NCBI GenBank assembly: GCA_023627715.1
Contig: JAMAHW010000017.1
Coordinates: 372,001-436,000, forward strand
Length of the DNA stretch: 64,000 nt
Source of the DNA: Periconia sp. R9002
Taxonomy: Eukaryota; Ascomycota; Dothideomycetes; Pleosporales; Periconiaceae
Direction of reading: 5' to 3'
This document shows, piece by piece, positions 12,491 to 24,044 of this stretch (positions within the stretch are counted from its first letter, which is position 1; each line of letters starts with the position of its first letter). A model generated the notes under the pieces. The model saw only the letters and a program-made list of their open reading frames with translations, searched no databases and had not been told where the DNA came from. The position numbers and the translations under genes are program-made.

Positions 12491-13198
12491 GCCGTATCCC
12501 TCCTCCTCGCACACATCGACACCAGCATTTCAAACGACACAGTCTGGCTTTCCACCGCAGAAAAAGTCCTCTCCGACGCCTTACCAGCAAACGCCGAAAA
12601 GCCTACCAGAGCCGACATTGCAGCAAAAGTCGTATCTCTCTCAATCGGGGATCCCTGGACCGGAAAACCCTCATCCAATGAGGCCGTGTATTACTGCGTG
12701 GAAGATAATGTATCAAAGGCACTTCCACTTAGTCGCGAAGAGAAAAGGATGCTTATTGAGGCGCGGATCGAGTTGTTTTGTTGCGGTCATGTGGAGACGT
12801 GTGATCTGGGCGCTTGGTTATTAGAATTCTCTTCACCTAGCAGATCAGAACACACCAATACCGCAGCAGTAAAAGGTAAACAAAAAGCCCATCCCGAAAC
12901 CTCTCCCAATCCCACAAACAATAACAACAACAACAACAACAATAACAATAATAATAACAACAATAACAATAACAGCAGCACCACCACTACCACTACTACC
13001 ACCACCACCACCTCTACCCTCCACCAAATCCACACCACAGTAACAGACCTAGAATACCACATTCACTATCTGACGGACAAATAGGAAATCTTAGTAGAAG
13101 AATTTCACTATTTCGATAGTAGGGTTAATAATATATACGACCATCTTGTGCAAAGTATTAAAGAAGGGGTAGGGAGGGTTACACCTCCGTTGTGTTAG
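12491..13198 (+). pseudogene. Decayed gene for a poly-Asn/Thr protein (two premature stops)
   Basis: One frame reads as protein-like sequence from 12491 (AVSLLLAHIDTSISNDTVW) through a helix-rich segment (LSREEKRMLIEARIELF) into long Asn and Thr runs, ending at a TAG at 13082-13084. It then continues in the same frame for 37 coding-looking codons (EILVEEFHYFDSRVNNIYDH) to another TAG at 13196. A TAA at 12488-12490 cuts it off from upstream, and the only nearby ATG (12463) is out of frame. Both internal stops could come from CAA/CAG by C-to-T change. I infer a relic rather than a working gene. An unrecognised upstream exon with its acceptor at 12491 would be the alternative. I do not recognise the family. 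Confidence 0.5.
12914..13013. repeat. AAC/ACC trinucleotide microsatellite
   Basis: About 100 bases of AAC/AAT triplets followed by ACC/ACT triplets, read in frame as Asn and Thr runs in the relic gene. The antisense strand gives an artefactual Val/Leu-rich frame. Confidence 0.9.
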
Positions 13199-13555
13199 TG
13201 TTAGCTAGGTTATGTGCTTTTAGGTGTAATTTTAGCTTAGGTAATAGGGATGTTAGGAGGTTTATATTATAGGAGGTAGTAGTGCGTATGGTAGGTAGGA
13301 AGGTAAAGGTAGGAAGTAGATATAGTAGGTTTTTAAAAGGGGGTGGAGTGTGGTAAGGAATATTACGAAGGGCTGGATTTTTTGCTTCTACTTCTGTTTT
13401 AAATTGACTAAATTTATGACGTTGGCAAATGTTTTGAGATCCCGGCCCATGTCAGTGATGAAGGGTCACGAGGGCGGCTAAGAGAAAGCTATCACAAGCC
13501 AAAGACCTGAGCCCATGAGAATACATAGGAAAATTAGATTAAGTTCCTAGAGAAA
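13199..13555. other. Intergenic, purine-rich
   Basis: Low-complexity TAGG/GTAGG-rich sequence (about 13200-13330) followed by the 3' flank of the receptor gene. No gene seen. Confidence 0.5.
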
Positions 13556-14858
13556 TCATACAGTGTGCAGTATTTCCGTCGCCTCCGTGCCGCGGACCCA
13601 AAACCGCCACGTTTTCAACGGTATGATAGTACCCGTGCCCGAAGTCGCCGACGACGTCGTGCGCACAGCGCGGTGGTACCACCCAAACCCGCGGTCCTGG
13701 TGGCGGCTTTCCAAACACTTACAATAGGCCTTCAAAGCAGGCGCAGACGCGCAAATAACACCCAGATTGGCTTCAACGCACGTCGCCGTCCAAGCACCTT
13801 GGGCTTGCCATGTAGCATCGTACGTCTTCACAGAACGGAGTTGCAAGTGGTCCACGGCTATGGAGATGCGGAAACACCCAAGCGCGCAGGTACTGCGGTG
13901 TGTTAGAAAGTCACTGTGTTGGAGGTGGGAAGTAAGGGGCGTTACCCTAAGCCCATGCCGAATATTGCATACAAGGCGATCTTCTGGCGAAGTGGTAGGC
14001 GAAGTTTTCGCAGGATGGACATGGGGAGGATACATGCGATAAAGTCCTGTAAGGTACTAATAGTAGCAATAGCGATAACGGAAAGAAGTTCCTCGCGGCA
14101 TTTAAACTTGTGTGTGCTCGTCCACTCCTTAGAAGATCGATACCAGTACGCTTTGACGGGAGAGCAGGTAAACATGAGGAGCATGATAGAAATGATGCCG
14201 TATACGCCTACTGCACATTCTTCAGCTGAGTTTTTGGAAAATAAGCACTCAACTCACCGAATACGATGCTGATCCAGACTATGACAAGAAAACAGGAGTT
14301 GAGGGCGGAAGAAGACATGCGGCGGTAGAAAGTGAGAATCGAAATCTTGGTGACGGTCGTCGTGGCAATATATAGGACTGACATCGCCAAAGCAGTCTAT
14401 TACATCTCAGCTATGCGGTATATATAGAAGATGTAAGGGGAAAGCTCTCACTTGTCGCAGCGTAATGTAACCATAGGGTTTGAGATCGTATATATGATGT
14501 TGAAATCCATAGATCCGAAGTGCTGCAGTGAGTGAGCACACGGCCAACTTTTCAAGACGAGCTTCGAATTACCCAAGACGGTGACAATCGTCTGGCCAAG
14601 TAGTATTGGCTGCTTTGTTTAGCTGGCCTGAACAAGATCTCGGAGCCATGAGGTCCATACCATCGATGCCATAATCAACCAGTCATCCCATCCTGGAGTA
14701 TGCGTAATACGGAACCTCGCCCATATACGCGCAGTGAAAATTGCGATAGTCACGATGGAAAGAACAATCAAGCATGCAGAAGCAGTCCAGGGCCTAGTTT
14801 CCGGGTTGACATAATTAGGTGGCGGGAAATGACTGCTGCTCAGCGACAATGCAGGCAT
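13556..14858 (-). CDS. Pth11-like/rhodopsin-domain integral membrane protein
   Basis: This is a seven-TM receptor-like protein of the fungal rhodopsin-domain family. I assemble six exons on the minus strand: 14858-14661, 14591-14573, 14522-14452, 14396-14258, 14210-13946 and 13892-13556. All introns are GT..AG, 47-69 bp, and the frame is kept for 342 residues. Family landmarks appear in order: ARIWARFRITHTPGWDDWLIM after TM1, the Y-D-L-KPYGYITLRQ motif, then TKISILTFYRR, and the late LGVICASAPALKAY segment. A 19-base second exon is needed to restore TIVTVLALRIYGF. The start at 14858 (MPALSLSSSHF) fits the family; the upstream in-frame extension does not. There is no CFEM domain. A perfect GTAAGT near the C-terminus could start another intron, so the last about 60 residues are less certain. 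Confidence 0.82.
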
Positions 14859-15566
14859 GGGGAAGGAGACCCAGTGTTCATGAGGGGAAACTTGTTTGAC
14901 AACGCCAACGTCCCGGTTTGGCTGTGGACTGGTATAAACATGACTTGGGGAATCCCATCTAGAGTTTTGACAAGAGACGTTGCAGAGAGAAGTAGATTTC
15001 CATGTGGCGTGGCATTCGTCACGTGCTGACGGAGTGTCTCCGATGACTGTGGATGGTCGTTGGGGGACCCAATGTATTAGAGTTCCATCGATGGGCAGCG
15101 CTACGGGTCGGGAGTTTCTATAGTTAGCACTACTTGATATGTCACCATGTCTTATCAAAAGCGCCCATCAACTTACACCCACTAGAACTACACTCACTTC
15201 ATCAGCGTACCACAAGCCTCGCCCCTCCAGCCATCGTAGTCCATTCAATCAAATACACGTCAATTATTCTGTATATGACTGCGCCACAACACACAAAAAT
15301 CACACACACGTAGCCGCCAAGCCAACAAACACCCATGAATGACTCAAAACTCTGTGCCACACACAAGACCTAATGTTACATCAATGAAATATACATATAA
15401 ATACTTATCTCTGTAAGAAAAGGAGGGTCCAGCTACAAACATTACTGCAGACTAGGAGCATTTTATTTCCTGACATTTTTTGTTATATCGACTGACTGAC
15501 TACTTGTCTACAACTCGTCCTGTATAAACGATTTACACATCTTCGTTAATAAGGAATAATCAGAAA
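14859..15566. other. Divergent intergenic region
   Basis: This separates the receptor gene (minus) and the phosphatase-like gene (plus) and should contain both promoters. An in-frame upstream extension of the receptor frame reaches 15158 but has no family similarity. Confidence 0.5.
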
Positions 15567-17022
15567 ATGGAGCCCGACCTCTTCACAACTCCATCATACC
15601 CCCCGTTACACCTCTTGCCCTCGCCCTCACATAGCACGCACAAAATACCTCTTCCCCCTTTCTTAGACCTCGCTCCAGAAGGTACGTACCCAGAAACTCC
15701 CCACCTCATCCACACTCAACGTCAGCATCAACTCACACAATATTGCAGAACGCGAGACCCGCTTTCACCTAATCCCCAGACCCAAGCGCAACTGTGCAGC
15801 TTACGAGGACGAAGGGAAAGACGGTGAGGGTGCAGAAGACTGTGAAGGGAGGAAAATTAGGAAAGGAAAAGAAGGGGGCGAGGAACAAAAGAGAACCCGG
15901 TTCAATGACTTCCTCGATGCCTCACACATCCGCCTCACGCAATCCGATGGTGTGGAGCGGTCGTGGGTCGCTTCGCAAGGACCCTTCCAGCGCTTGTCCG
16001 ACATACAGCAGAACAAACTCAGTGAGGAGGTTGCTTACTTCTGGAGTATGGTGGGGGATTTGGCGGAGCAGAGGGAAGAGGGAAAGGGCACGATGACTGT
16101 TGTGATGTTGATGCTGACTGGAAGGGGCATAGCGCTGGATAAAGATAGCTGTTGGTACGATGAGGACAGTGAGCGGTGGGGGTATCTGTTGGAGACTTTT
16201 TACAATGTTCCTGAAGTGATGAGAGCTTTTGAGTTTGAGCACACAGGGTGTAAGTATGAGGAGGAGTGCGGTGCTGATGTAAGGGAGTTTAACTTGCGGA
16301 CGTGGTTCCATAGCGCCGCCGCTGCTGCTGGTAACCAAACTCATTTTGATCCTACCAGACCTCCCAACCAACCCCCTGACTTGACCACCAAGATAGCTCA
16401 TTTTCAATCTCTCACCTGGAACGACATGCATGGAACCTCGGCTCCAGACATCAAACGACTTATCAACCTCATCCGTCAGGCGCGCGTCAACGTCTCTCTA
16501 TCAGACTACGACTACGACGCAGAGTCGGGGTTCGAGCTAGCGGCAGGAAAGCCGCCACCATCGCTGCCGCCGTTGGTGGTGCATTGCAGAGGGGGCATCG
16601 GCCACACAGGAACGTACATTGCGCTGGATTACTTGCTATATGAGATGGAGTTGGGCGCGTTTGATAAGTGGTTGTTCCTGGATCAAGGGGGGGATTTGCC
16701 ACTGAGTTGCAAGCCGCCTTTCTTACGGACGATACACAAGGATGTACGTGTTGGCGAAGGGGACCAAGGACCGAATGAGGGAGAGGCAGAGGCAGAGGAG
16801 ATGAAGACGGAAAAACAGGAAAGTGAAGAGGACCCGGTTTTCACTGTTGTTTGCCAACTTCGACGCCAGAGAGAGGGCAGTGTACAGAGCGCGCGACAGT
16901 TCAACTTCATATACAACGTTCTCAAGGAGGAGTGGGTTAGACGTTACGATCGAAGGGTCTCTTATTACTTGGACGATGCGAGGGAGAACTTTCGCGACGA
17001 GGGGTTCTGTGAGGATGGGTGA
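15567..17022 (+). CDS. Protein tyrosine phosphatase-like protein, catalytic Arg replaced
   Basis: This has the fold of a classical tyrosine phosphatase but is probably inactive or altered. Exons are 15567-15681 and 15749-17022, giving 462 residues. The substrate-recognition loop is KRTRFNDFLDASHIRL, followed by SWVASQGP. The WPD loop appears as WND (about 262-264) and keeps the Asp. The P-loop reads HCRGGIGHTGTY, with Cys at about 318 but His at 324 where the HCX5R signature needs Arg. Codon 16603-16605 is CAC, one transition from CGC. An acidic insert of about 30 residues follows the P-loop helix before the conserved REGSVQSARQFNFIY (Q-loop) segment. Known pseudophosphatases bind rather than hydrolyse phosphotyrosine; that role here is inference. 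A second insert (about residues 48-66 and 205-240) makes it longer than minimal PTP domains. Confidence 0.85.
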
Positions 17023-17996
17023 TGTGCTGTATTGTTGACTGTGTCGATATTATCCAATGGTTTGACCCATGAATATAATGTTTGTAACTATAGCGCTGCG
17101 CTGTTCGCCCATGTGTAACGGTTCTCTGTTTCACAATTAATTAGCGGATACTGGCGAGGGTGTGATTCATCTTCCTATTAGGTACGCGTGCTTACGACGC
17201 CTGCGTGTGCACGGCGAGGTGGGTACTGTAAGAATAAGCAATGTCGCCCCTTTTCACCGAGCCGCGACAAAGGATGGATTCAAGGAAGAAGGGTAGGTAG
17301 AGGAAGAAGAGAAGTTGTTGATACGCTATTGACGACGGGAAGGTGTTGTTTGGTGATTAAGCAGTTTTAGCGTAGGCTTGAGTGAGCTTGACCAATTGGC
17401 CGTGGGGCTAGGTGGAGTAGCGGGGACTAAGCGGGCTAGTGACATCAACGGATCAATCTTATCGCGGCGGCCAAGTTCGTTCCATGTTTTTCTCCTATCG
17501 CGCCCGCGTCCGCGTCTACAAACGCATCGTCGAGATGCCAGGGGTGCTACCTATGGCAATTTACCATTAGGTTTTGGGTTGCTACGCGAATCCAATGGCC
17601 CTCTGCCGCGGAATGAGGTGCCGCGGGCCTTGCTTGTTCAAGGTCTAATGCCCGCATCCCCCCTCTGCTTGCTCTCGTCTGTTTGTTTGCTTGCTTGCTT
17701 CCTCTTTCCTCTCTCCAGTCTTTCACTTTTTGCATTCTTTGCTAATTGCATCGAAGGCGCCCGGCCTGCTCTTCTACTTGCACTCTTTTCTACCTTATTC
17801 CCCATTCAGCATTCACTACCTGCGCGTGCAACAACGACCCACTGCGCAAAGTTTAATTTGGCGCAAACCACCTGCGCGACTACCGGTCTTACTATCAATC
17901 CCCCCATTCAGTCGTGCCTACTATATATCCTCTCCGTAGATCGATTCGTCGTCTGCCATCACTCACGCAACCTCGACGAATTGCTCATCGCTCGCC
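17023..17996. promoter_or_regulatory. Upstream region of the GH72 gene
   Basis: Pyrimidine-rich tracts (about 17650-17760 and 17880-17990) precede the GH72 start codon, as is common for strongly expressed fungal genes. A 254-codon plus-strand frame (17378-18142) overlaps the GH72 start in another frame and has no protein character. Confidence 0.5.
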
Positions 17997-19304
17997 ATGC
18001 GCTTCTCTGCCGCCATCGCTGGCTTCGCCGGCCTCGCGGCTGTCAACGCAATCGCTACCATCGAGACCAAGGGCGCCAAACTCTTCACGAGCGATGGAGA
18101 CCAGTTCTTCGTCAAGGGCATTGCCTACCAGCTTGTGCCTGACGATCCGCTCATTGACAACACGCAGTGCTCTCTCGACGCCAAGTTGATGAAGTCGATC
18201 GGCACCAATTCCATTCGCGTCTACCATGTCGATCCCTCAGCCAAGCACGACGATTGCATGAAGACGTTCGAAGACGCCGGCATTTATGTGTGGCTAGATT
18301 TGGATACGTTTGACACGCAGATTGAGCAGACGGGCCCGCATTGGAATCAAACCCAGCTGGACCGCTTCAGCAAGGTCATGGATGCTTTCCACAGCTACAC
18401 TAATCTGGCCGGCTTCTTCGTCGGTAACGAAGTCTTGACTACGGGCAATGGCTCAGTTGCCGCTCCCTACGTCAAAGCAGCTGCCCGCGACATCAAGCAC
18501 TACCGCGACTCCAAAAACTACCGCAAGATCCCCATCGGCTACTCTGCCGCGGACATTGCCACGCTTCGCCCTATGCTGCAAAACTACCTCGCCTGCGGCA
18601 CCAATGCCTCCGAGGCCCTCGACTTCTACTCGCTCAACGCCTACTCGTGGTGCGGTGCCTCGGGCTTCCAGCAATCCGGCTACGTCGACCTGATCAAGAA
18701 TGTAACCTCCGTCGGCTACAACATCCCCATCTTCCTCTCCGAAACCGGCTGTATCGAGCCCAGCCCGCGCGACTTCGCGGACCAAGAATCCATCTTCGGC
18801 TCCGACATGACGCCCAACTGGAGCGGCGCCATCATTTACGAGTGGATCCAGGAAGCCAACAAGTACGGCCTGGTCGAGTACGGACCCAAAGTCGACCCTG
18901 CGTCTCCCTCGGCACCGCCAGACGGCTTCCCGCGCTCTGGCACCCCTACCCCCAAGAACCCCGATTTCTCGAACCTGAGCAACAGGTGGAAGACGCTGAA
19001 CCCCACGGGCGTCAAGGCGTCCGAGTACAACCCTACACTGACCGCGCCGCCCTGCCCCGCGTTCACGAGCGGCGTCTGGGAGGTCGATCCCAAGAGCAGC
19101 CTGCCGTCGTTGGGCCAGATATTCGTCGCTGCGCAGGCTACGCCCACCTCAGGCAGCAACAGCGGCAGTGGGAATCTGCAGAGCGGAGGAAGTGGTTCGG
19201 CCGCGCCGAGTGCGACGCAGAAGAGCGCTGCTGCGTCTTTTGGAGCACTGCTCACGTGGCAGAGTCTATGTGTGGCGCTTGTGAGCGGGCTCATGTGGGT
19301 GTGA
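17997..19304 (+). CDS. 1,3-beta-glucanosyltransferase, GH72, GPI-anchored (Gas/Gel family)
   Basis: This cell-surface enzyme cuts and religates beta-1,3-glucan chains to lengthen and remodel the wall. The 435-residue single-exon protein starts with a signal peptide (about 1-19). The GH72 domain follows, with KGIAYQ near 40, the acid/base Glu145 in VGNEVL and the nucleophile Glu249 in LSETGC. Conserved cysteines include YSWCG near 219. The sequence goes straight into a Ser/Gly/Ala-rich linker (about 380-410) and a C-terminal hydrophobic GPI-attachment tail. There is no CBM43/X8 module, so it belongs to the short Gel1/Gel2-like subgroup. The start sits in a good context just after a CT-rich leader. 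Confidence 0.95.
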   Translation: MRFSAAIAGFAGLAAVNAIATIETKGAKLFTSDGDQFFVKGIAYQLVPDDPLIDNTQCSLDAKLMKSIGTNSIRVYHVDPSAKHDDCMKTFEDAGIYVWLDLDTFDTQIEQTGPHWNQTQLDRFSKVMDAFHSYTNLAGFFVGNEVLTTGNGSVAAPYVKAAARDIKHYRDSKNYRKIPIGYSAADIATLRPMLQNYLACGTNASEALDFYSLNAYSWCGASGFQQSGYVDLIKNVTSVGYNIPIFLSETGCIEPSPRDFADQESIFGSDMTPNWSGAIIYEWIQEANKYGLVEYGPKVDPASPSAPPDGFPRSGTPTPKNPDFSNLSNRWKTLNPTGVKASEYNPTLTAPPCPAFTSGVWEVDPKSSLPSLGQIFVAAQATPTSGSNSGSGNLQSGGSGSAAPSATQKSAAASFGALLTWQSLCVALVSGLMWV

Positions 19305-20212
19305 AGGAACTTGACGTTCACAACCCGGCACCTGTCATATCAAAGATATGCCGCGGTAGATAGGAGGTTTCAGCATGAGAGAGGTTTTTTTTCCAGTAGT
19401 TGGTACACTTATACCCCCCTTTTTCTCCTCTTCTTGACTGGGCATGTTGGGATGGTTTGACATGGTATACGATCAGTGAGGAACGGCACATGTAATGAAT
19501 TACAGCAGCATGGTTATGTATGTCATGGTTGGCATGTATATATGTACGTGTTAGAAATGAATAATAGACAAGAAAAGAGAGATATAGAAAGAGAATTGAT
19601 GTTGAAAGGGGACGTGACGTGATGTTTTATTCGTGATGTTGGTGGCTGGGTGGGTATGTATGGATCGATGGCTCTGTATATATACACATTGTACTTGATG
19701 TAAATACGTATGAAGCACATGAGGAACTAACCGACCACACCCCAATCTAACCCCGAAACTAAAATAAACGAATAACAAGATAGAACAGCACAGCACAGCA
19801 CAGTACAGCACAGTTACTTACTATACAGAGCCACATGTAGGTATGTAGGCAATTGATTGTACATGAACGTGTAAGTGTAAGAAAAAGGGAATTAATTGTA
19901 CGCCAGTCACCCCCCGATCCAAGTAAAGCGAACAAGGTATCCGAGACAAGGGGGGATGGGGTCGTATAGGTAAGGTAAGGTAAGGTAAGGTAAGGTAGGA
20001 TCAGGTCAAGGGTTAAGGTCTAGAATAGGTAGGTACGTAGGGCTGAAAAAAAAAAACACACAGATAAGCCCTTCTTCTATCGACCCATTCATTCCGTCCG
20101 TGCAAAACGAAATGGTCACTCTCAATCGTAAACCCACACAGCCCGAGATAAACCCCAAAGGGGAGACAGAGAGAGAGAGAGAGAGAGGGAAAAAAAAAAA
20201 GACCCCCTCAAC
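19305..20212. other. Convergent intergenic region, low complexity
   Basis: This lies between the 3' ends of the GH72 and GH2 genes. It contains a GGTAA array, A- and GA-runs (about 20050 and 20167-20198) and no gene. Confidence 0.6.
19968..19998. repeat. (GGTAA)n microsatellite
   Basis: About six tandem copies of GGTAA. The unit differs from the fungal telomere unit TTAGGG. Confidence 0.9.
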
Positions 20213-22510
20213 TCAGATAGAAGCACCAAAAACACCCCCCTCAACACCAACCCCCATCCCCACCTCACTAACATACCTCCTCTCCTTACTCTCCTCATCT
20301 GGCGTGGTCCCCCTCTCCCTCGCCGCCTTCAAAATCCCCCCAACATCCTCTTTCCACAGACCCTTATCCATGCGATTAACCCGTCGATCATACGTCAACA
20401 ACCCATTCACCTCGCCCTCCACATCCGTCGTCTGCGTGTACACCGCGCCCGAGCAACTATACTTCTCGACCTGCGTCTTCAGATCCGCAAACGTAGCATG
20501 AACGCGGTCGTTCCACGCGTCGATGGTTTCGGCGAGTTCGTACGTCTGGTTGATCATGCTGATGGCGAGGGGCGCGTTCCAGAGGTGGTCGATGGAGACG
20601 TTGTTGCCGACACCGCCGAATTCGCCCTGGAAGCCGATGCGGCTTGGGTCGTGCGGGCCCGAGTCGCCGCCCCAGAAGGGGGCGCCGCATTGCGGGAAGG
20701 AATAGTGGTGGTTGTCGTGGAAGTCGCCGGCGCCGTGGTCGTGCCAGCCGCTGACGGTGTTGATGAGGCGCGTTGGGTCGAGCGAGCGGACGAGGGCGGT
20801 TAAGCGGAGGTCGGTGGCGGCGTCGTAGCGGGATTGGCCCCAGCCTTCGTTGTAGATGATCTGTGGGGGTTTGGGGTTAGTGGAGGGTTGAGGGGGGGAA
20901 GGGGAGGGGAGGTTACCCAGGTTGTGATGGAAGGGTGGCTCTTGAGCTGTTCGACCATGCGGGCGAGTTCGCGCTCGAATTCTTGTTGTTGTTCGGGGGT
21001 TACGTGGACGGCGCCGTCGGAGCAGGCTGGTCGGTATGGGTAGGGGTATGTGGGCATGGCGGGCATGTCTTGGACGACCATGATGCCGAGTTCGTCGCAT
21101 GCGCGGTAGAACAGGCCTGGTTCGATCTTGATCTGTCTTGGAAGTCAGCGTTTGTCCGTATGATGTTGGATGGTGTTGAAGGAGGATTGGACGTACGTGC
21201 TTGCGCAGCATGTTGAAGCCGACTTCCTTGATGGCCTTCAGGTCCGACACCATGGCCTCGTACGTAGGCGGCGAGTGCAGTCCATCCGGCCAGAAGCCCT
21301 GATCGAGCGGTCCGAACTGGAACACGAATTCGCCGTTGAGCAGAGGTCGCGGGTTGGAGTCGATGACGCCCTTGGATAAAGTGCGGAAGCCGGTATAGCT
21401 TGTTACCGTGTCACTGCCAAGCTTGACCGTCACATTGTACAAGGTGGGCGAGTCGGGCGACCACAATTGCGGGGAGTCGATTTTGAACAGTGTCGGCGAG
21501 TTTGCCTGTCCGGCCTCTTGAAGAGCGATGCTCTCGGTACCTTGCGAGTGAACGGTGATGTCAAACGAGCCGGCGGAAGAATTGCCCTTGTCGCCAGAAG
21601 TGTGGACTGTGATATTTACTGGGGGATGATTAGTTGAGGTGAAACGTTAGAACCAAATTGGTGATTACGTACGACTGCCGTCCGCCTTTGCGTCAATGTC
21701 CAGCTGGGTGATGTACTCGCGGCCGGTGGATTCGAGCCAGACCGTCTGCCAGATGCCGCTACATGGCGTGTAGTTGATGTGGTCGGGGTTTAAACGCTGC
21801 TTGCCTAGAGGAATGCTGGTGCCATCTGTATTGGTGGGATCATAAGTATATACAATTCTGGAGGTAGCAATGTCAGTACATATCCACATAATCAATCTGG
21901 TCTCTACTCACAGCTCGTTGGTCCCATTTTTATTTACAAGGTCGGTGACATCCAGAGCAAAGTGGAAGTAGCCTCCGGTATTGTTGCCGGCGGGCTTGCC
22001 ATTGACGAAGACAGAGGTCTGGTAGTCGACAGCGCCGAAGTTGAGCAAGACGCGCTTCTCCGAATCGATCCACGAAGAGGGTACGTCGAACAGAGTGCGG
22101 TACCAGCTATGAATCACGTGGCTACCCATGATACCTGACATTTTCATTAGCCCGTGTTTACAACATGGTGGGAATAGATCCAACCTACCCGAAAGTGCGC
22201 TCTCCAGACAAAAAGGCACGAGAACCGCTTGCTCAAGGGTCTTGTTGAAGGGAGGAGTGGCCAGTTCGGCGGCACCACCAGATGCATTCTGATACTGCCA
22301 CACGCCGTTGAGGTTCTTCCATTCAGAACGTGCCAATTGAGGACGAGGATATTCTGGCCACGGATTCGTGCCGACCTCCTTCGTCCAGTCAGTGTCCAAT
22401 GGGCCCGTCTTGAGCTGGTACTCGGGACCGTCGGCTTGCCGCTTGAAACTACCCGCCGCGGCGGCCGCGCCCAGCAGGGACAGAGCCGTTATCCAAGAAA
22501 GGAAATGCAT
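20213..22510 (-). CDS. Secreted glycoside hydrolase family 2 (beta-galactosidase/glucuronidase-like)
   Basis: This secreted exo-glycosidase should act on plant or fungal polysaccharide side chains. I assemble six exons on the minus strand: 22510-22189, 22134-21912, 21857-21673, 21618-21197, 21132-20917 and 20860-20213. Introns are 54-64 bp, and the frame is kept for 671 residues. A signal peptide covers about 1-19. The N-terminal sugar-binding jelly roll (HSWYRTLFDVPSSW, then LNFGAVDYQTSVFVNG) leads to an Ig-like domain and the TIM barrel. The barrel holds the acid/base Glu461 in YNEGWGQ and the nucleophile Glu536 in GFQGEFGG. The substrate could be galactoside, glucuronide or mannoside; it cannot be settled here. 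The last about 25 residues cross a possible GTATGT donor, so the true C-terminus may differ. Confidence 0.9.
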
Positions 22511-23406
22511 TTTGATCTTGATGCAAGCAACAGCCGCTTGTCTCTCGGGGGCGTGCGCGGGGTTGTGTGACCAAAAGGTGAAGGAAAGCGAGGGAAGGGC
22601 TGGCCAGGCGGTCGAAGAATTAATATTAAAAGATTAAGAGAGAAGAATGCAGGGTTGAGTGAGACTGATTGAAAAGCGTAGGTGAAGTGAGGAAGGCGAG
22701 CGGTGGACAATTATATAGTTCGATGAGGTTGAGCAAACGGAGCAAGTGAACGAACGGGCCGTTGGCAGCTAGCTACCCCTGGTAGGGGAATCAAATGTCC
22801 TACCCAACTGGGACTGGGCTAAGGGTCCGCAGCGTGAATTGGATAGAGACCTAGCCGTTACCTAGTCCTCGCCGGGAGCCAGGTGTTGAGTGTGACCTGG
22901 GAAACACACTGCAGGAACACTGGGCGCGGAGCCCCATGGTCGCTTGCTATTCGTCCTGGCAAGGGTGGAAGCTAGCGGGTGTGCATCTCGTCGATCAGTG
23001 CAGCCGATGCGGCGTCATTTAGGTTTTCTGGGTAATACCTTTAGATCTGCCATATCAATCTGGTGTGCAGTATGATGCACTCACTACTTATATGGTTGGC
23101 ACTATATGTTGCACAGGATCGGTACGAGAGAGACACTTGACAGAGATGGAGCCATGTTTGTTGGCGACGGGCACGACAGACGGATTTCGAATTCGCATGC
23201 TGAGCTGTGGTCATGGACATGGATGCGCGTCCGTTAATGTCCCATGATGCATACGTCAGGAGAAGATCCTCGAAGCGCTACATCATGTACCTACACGTCT
23301 AATTTCACACCCTCCAATGTCAGCCATCACGATGACAAGTGCATCCGCCGCGCCTTGGAGTCTGCATTTCCCCGCATTGTCTTTCTTGGGTTGCTTGGGC
23401 AAGATG

Positions 23407-23646
23407 GATCCGAGCGTCTTGTGATGTTTTCGTACGTGGATGGGTTTCTCCAAAGCTGGATCTTGCAACACACAACTGGCACCGTAAGCAGGTTAGAGGC
23501 AGCGGGCAGTAAACGCGTGCCAGCGCGTGGTAGGGTTCAGGCGTATAGTATGAGAGGTAATTACTTCCTTAGCCTAGTCCAGCATTTCACCTCTCCCCGC
23601 CCCCCACAACATGAGATCCGAGCGTCTTGTGATGATTTCGTACGTG
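23407..23646. repeat. 32-bp near-identical direct repeat pair
   Basis: The copies are 23407-23438 and 23615-23646, both beginning GATCCGAGCGTCTTGTGATG. They match at 31 of 32 positions and start 208 bases apart. They lie in non-coding sequence. Confidence 0.85.
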
Positions 23647-23750
23647 AACAAACGGGAGGGCAAACGGTCTCTTGACCCTCCAACGCTTGCATGCCGGGTC
23701 CTCAGTACTCACCAACCCACTCGCTCTGGAGGGGTGAAAAAACGAACGTC

Positions 23751-24044
23751 ACCTTGCGCAACGTACATACCATGTCAAGGCAGCCCCACGCGCCGGCACG
23801 CGCTTACCTGCCCGCTGCACTTGACTGGGTTGTGTTTGCGAGGCCTTGGGGGAAAACCCGTTGCCCAAAGTCCTCCCGGCATTAGAGCGATCAACATGAG
23901 GTTCTGATTCCCTACTATGCTCTCTAGTTAATACAGTGATTAATGTATATAGTTCTACCCAATCCCCCGGGTATATCGCCGCAGAGAACAAACGTATGCC
24001 GGCGAGAGGATATTGCTTACTTAACATGGTACGTTGCGCAAGGT
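23751..24044. repeat. Imperfect inverted repeat, possible MITE or fold-back remnant
   Basis: The outer arms ACCTTGCGCAACGTA (23751-23765) and TACGTTGCGCAAGGT (24030-24044) are exact reverse complements. Similarity continues inward through CCATGT and GCCGGCA with small gaps for about 50 bases. The element spans about 294 bp and has no coding capacity. I cannot confirm a target-site duplication. Confidence 0.6.

Noticed and set aside
12787..13062. Val/Leu-run protein on the minus strand
   Set aside because: It is only the antisense reading of the AAC/ACC microsatellite.
9290..14858. Secondary-metabolite cluster around the FAD oxidase and receptor
   Set aside because: No polyketide synthase, NRPS, terpene or DMAT synthase is present within the window, so the oxidase alone does not support a cluster.
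17378..18142. 254-codon plus-strand frame overlapping the GH72 start
   Set aside because: It overlaps the real start in another frame, is rich in low-complexity Leu/Arg and has no motif. It is promoter and leader sequence.
19968..19998. GGTAA repeats as telomere sequence
   Set aside because: Fungal telomeres are TTAGGG-type. The array is internal, short and between two genes.
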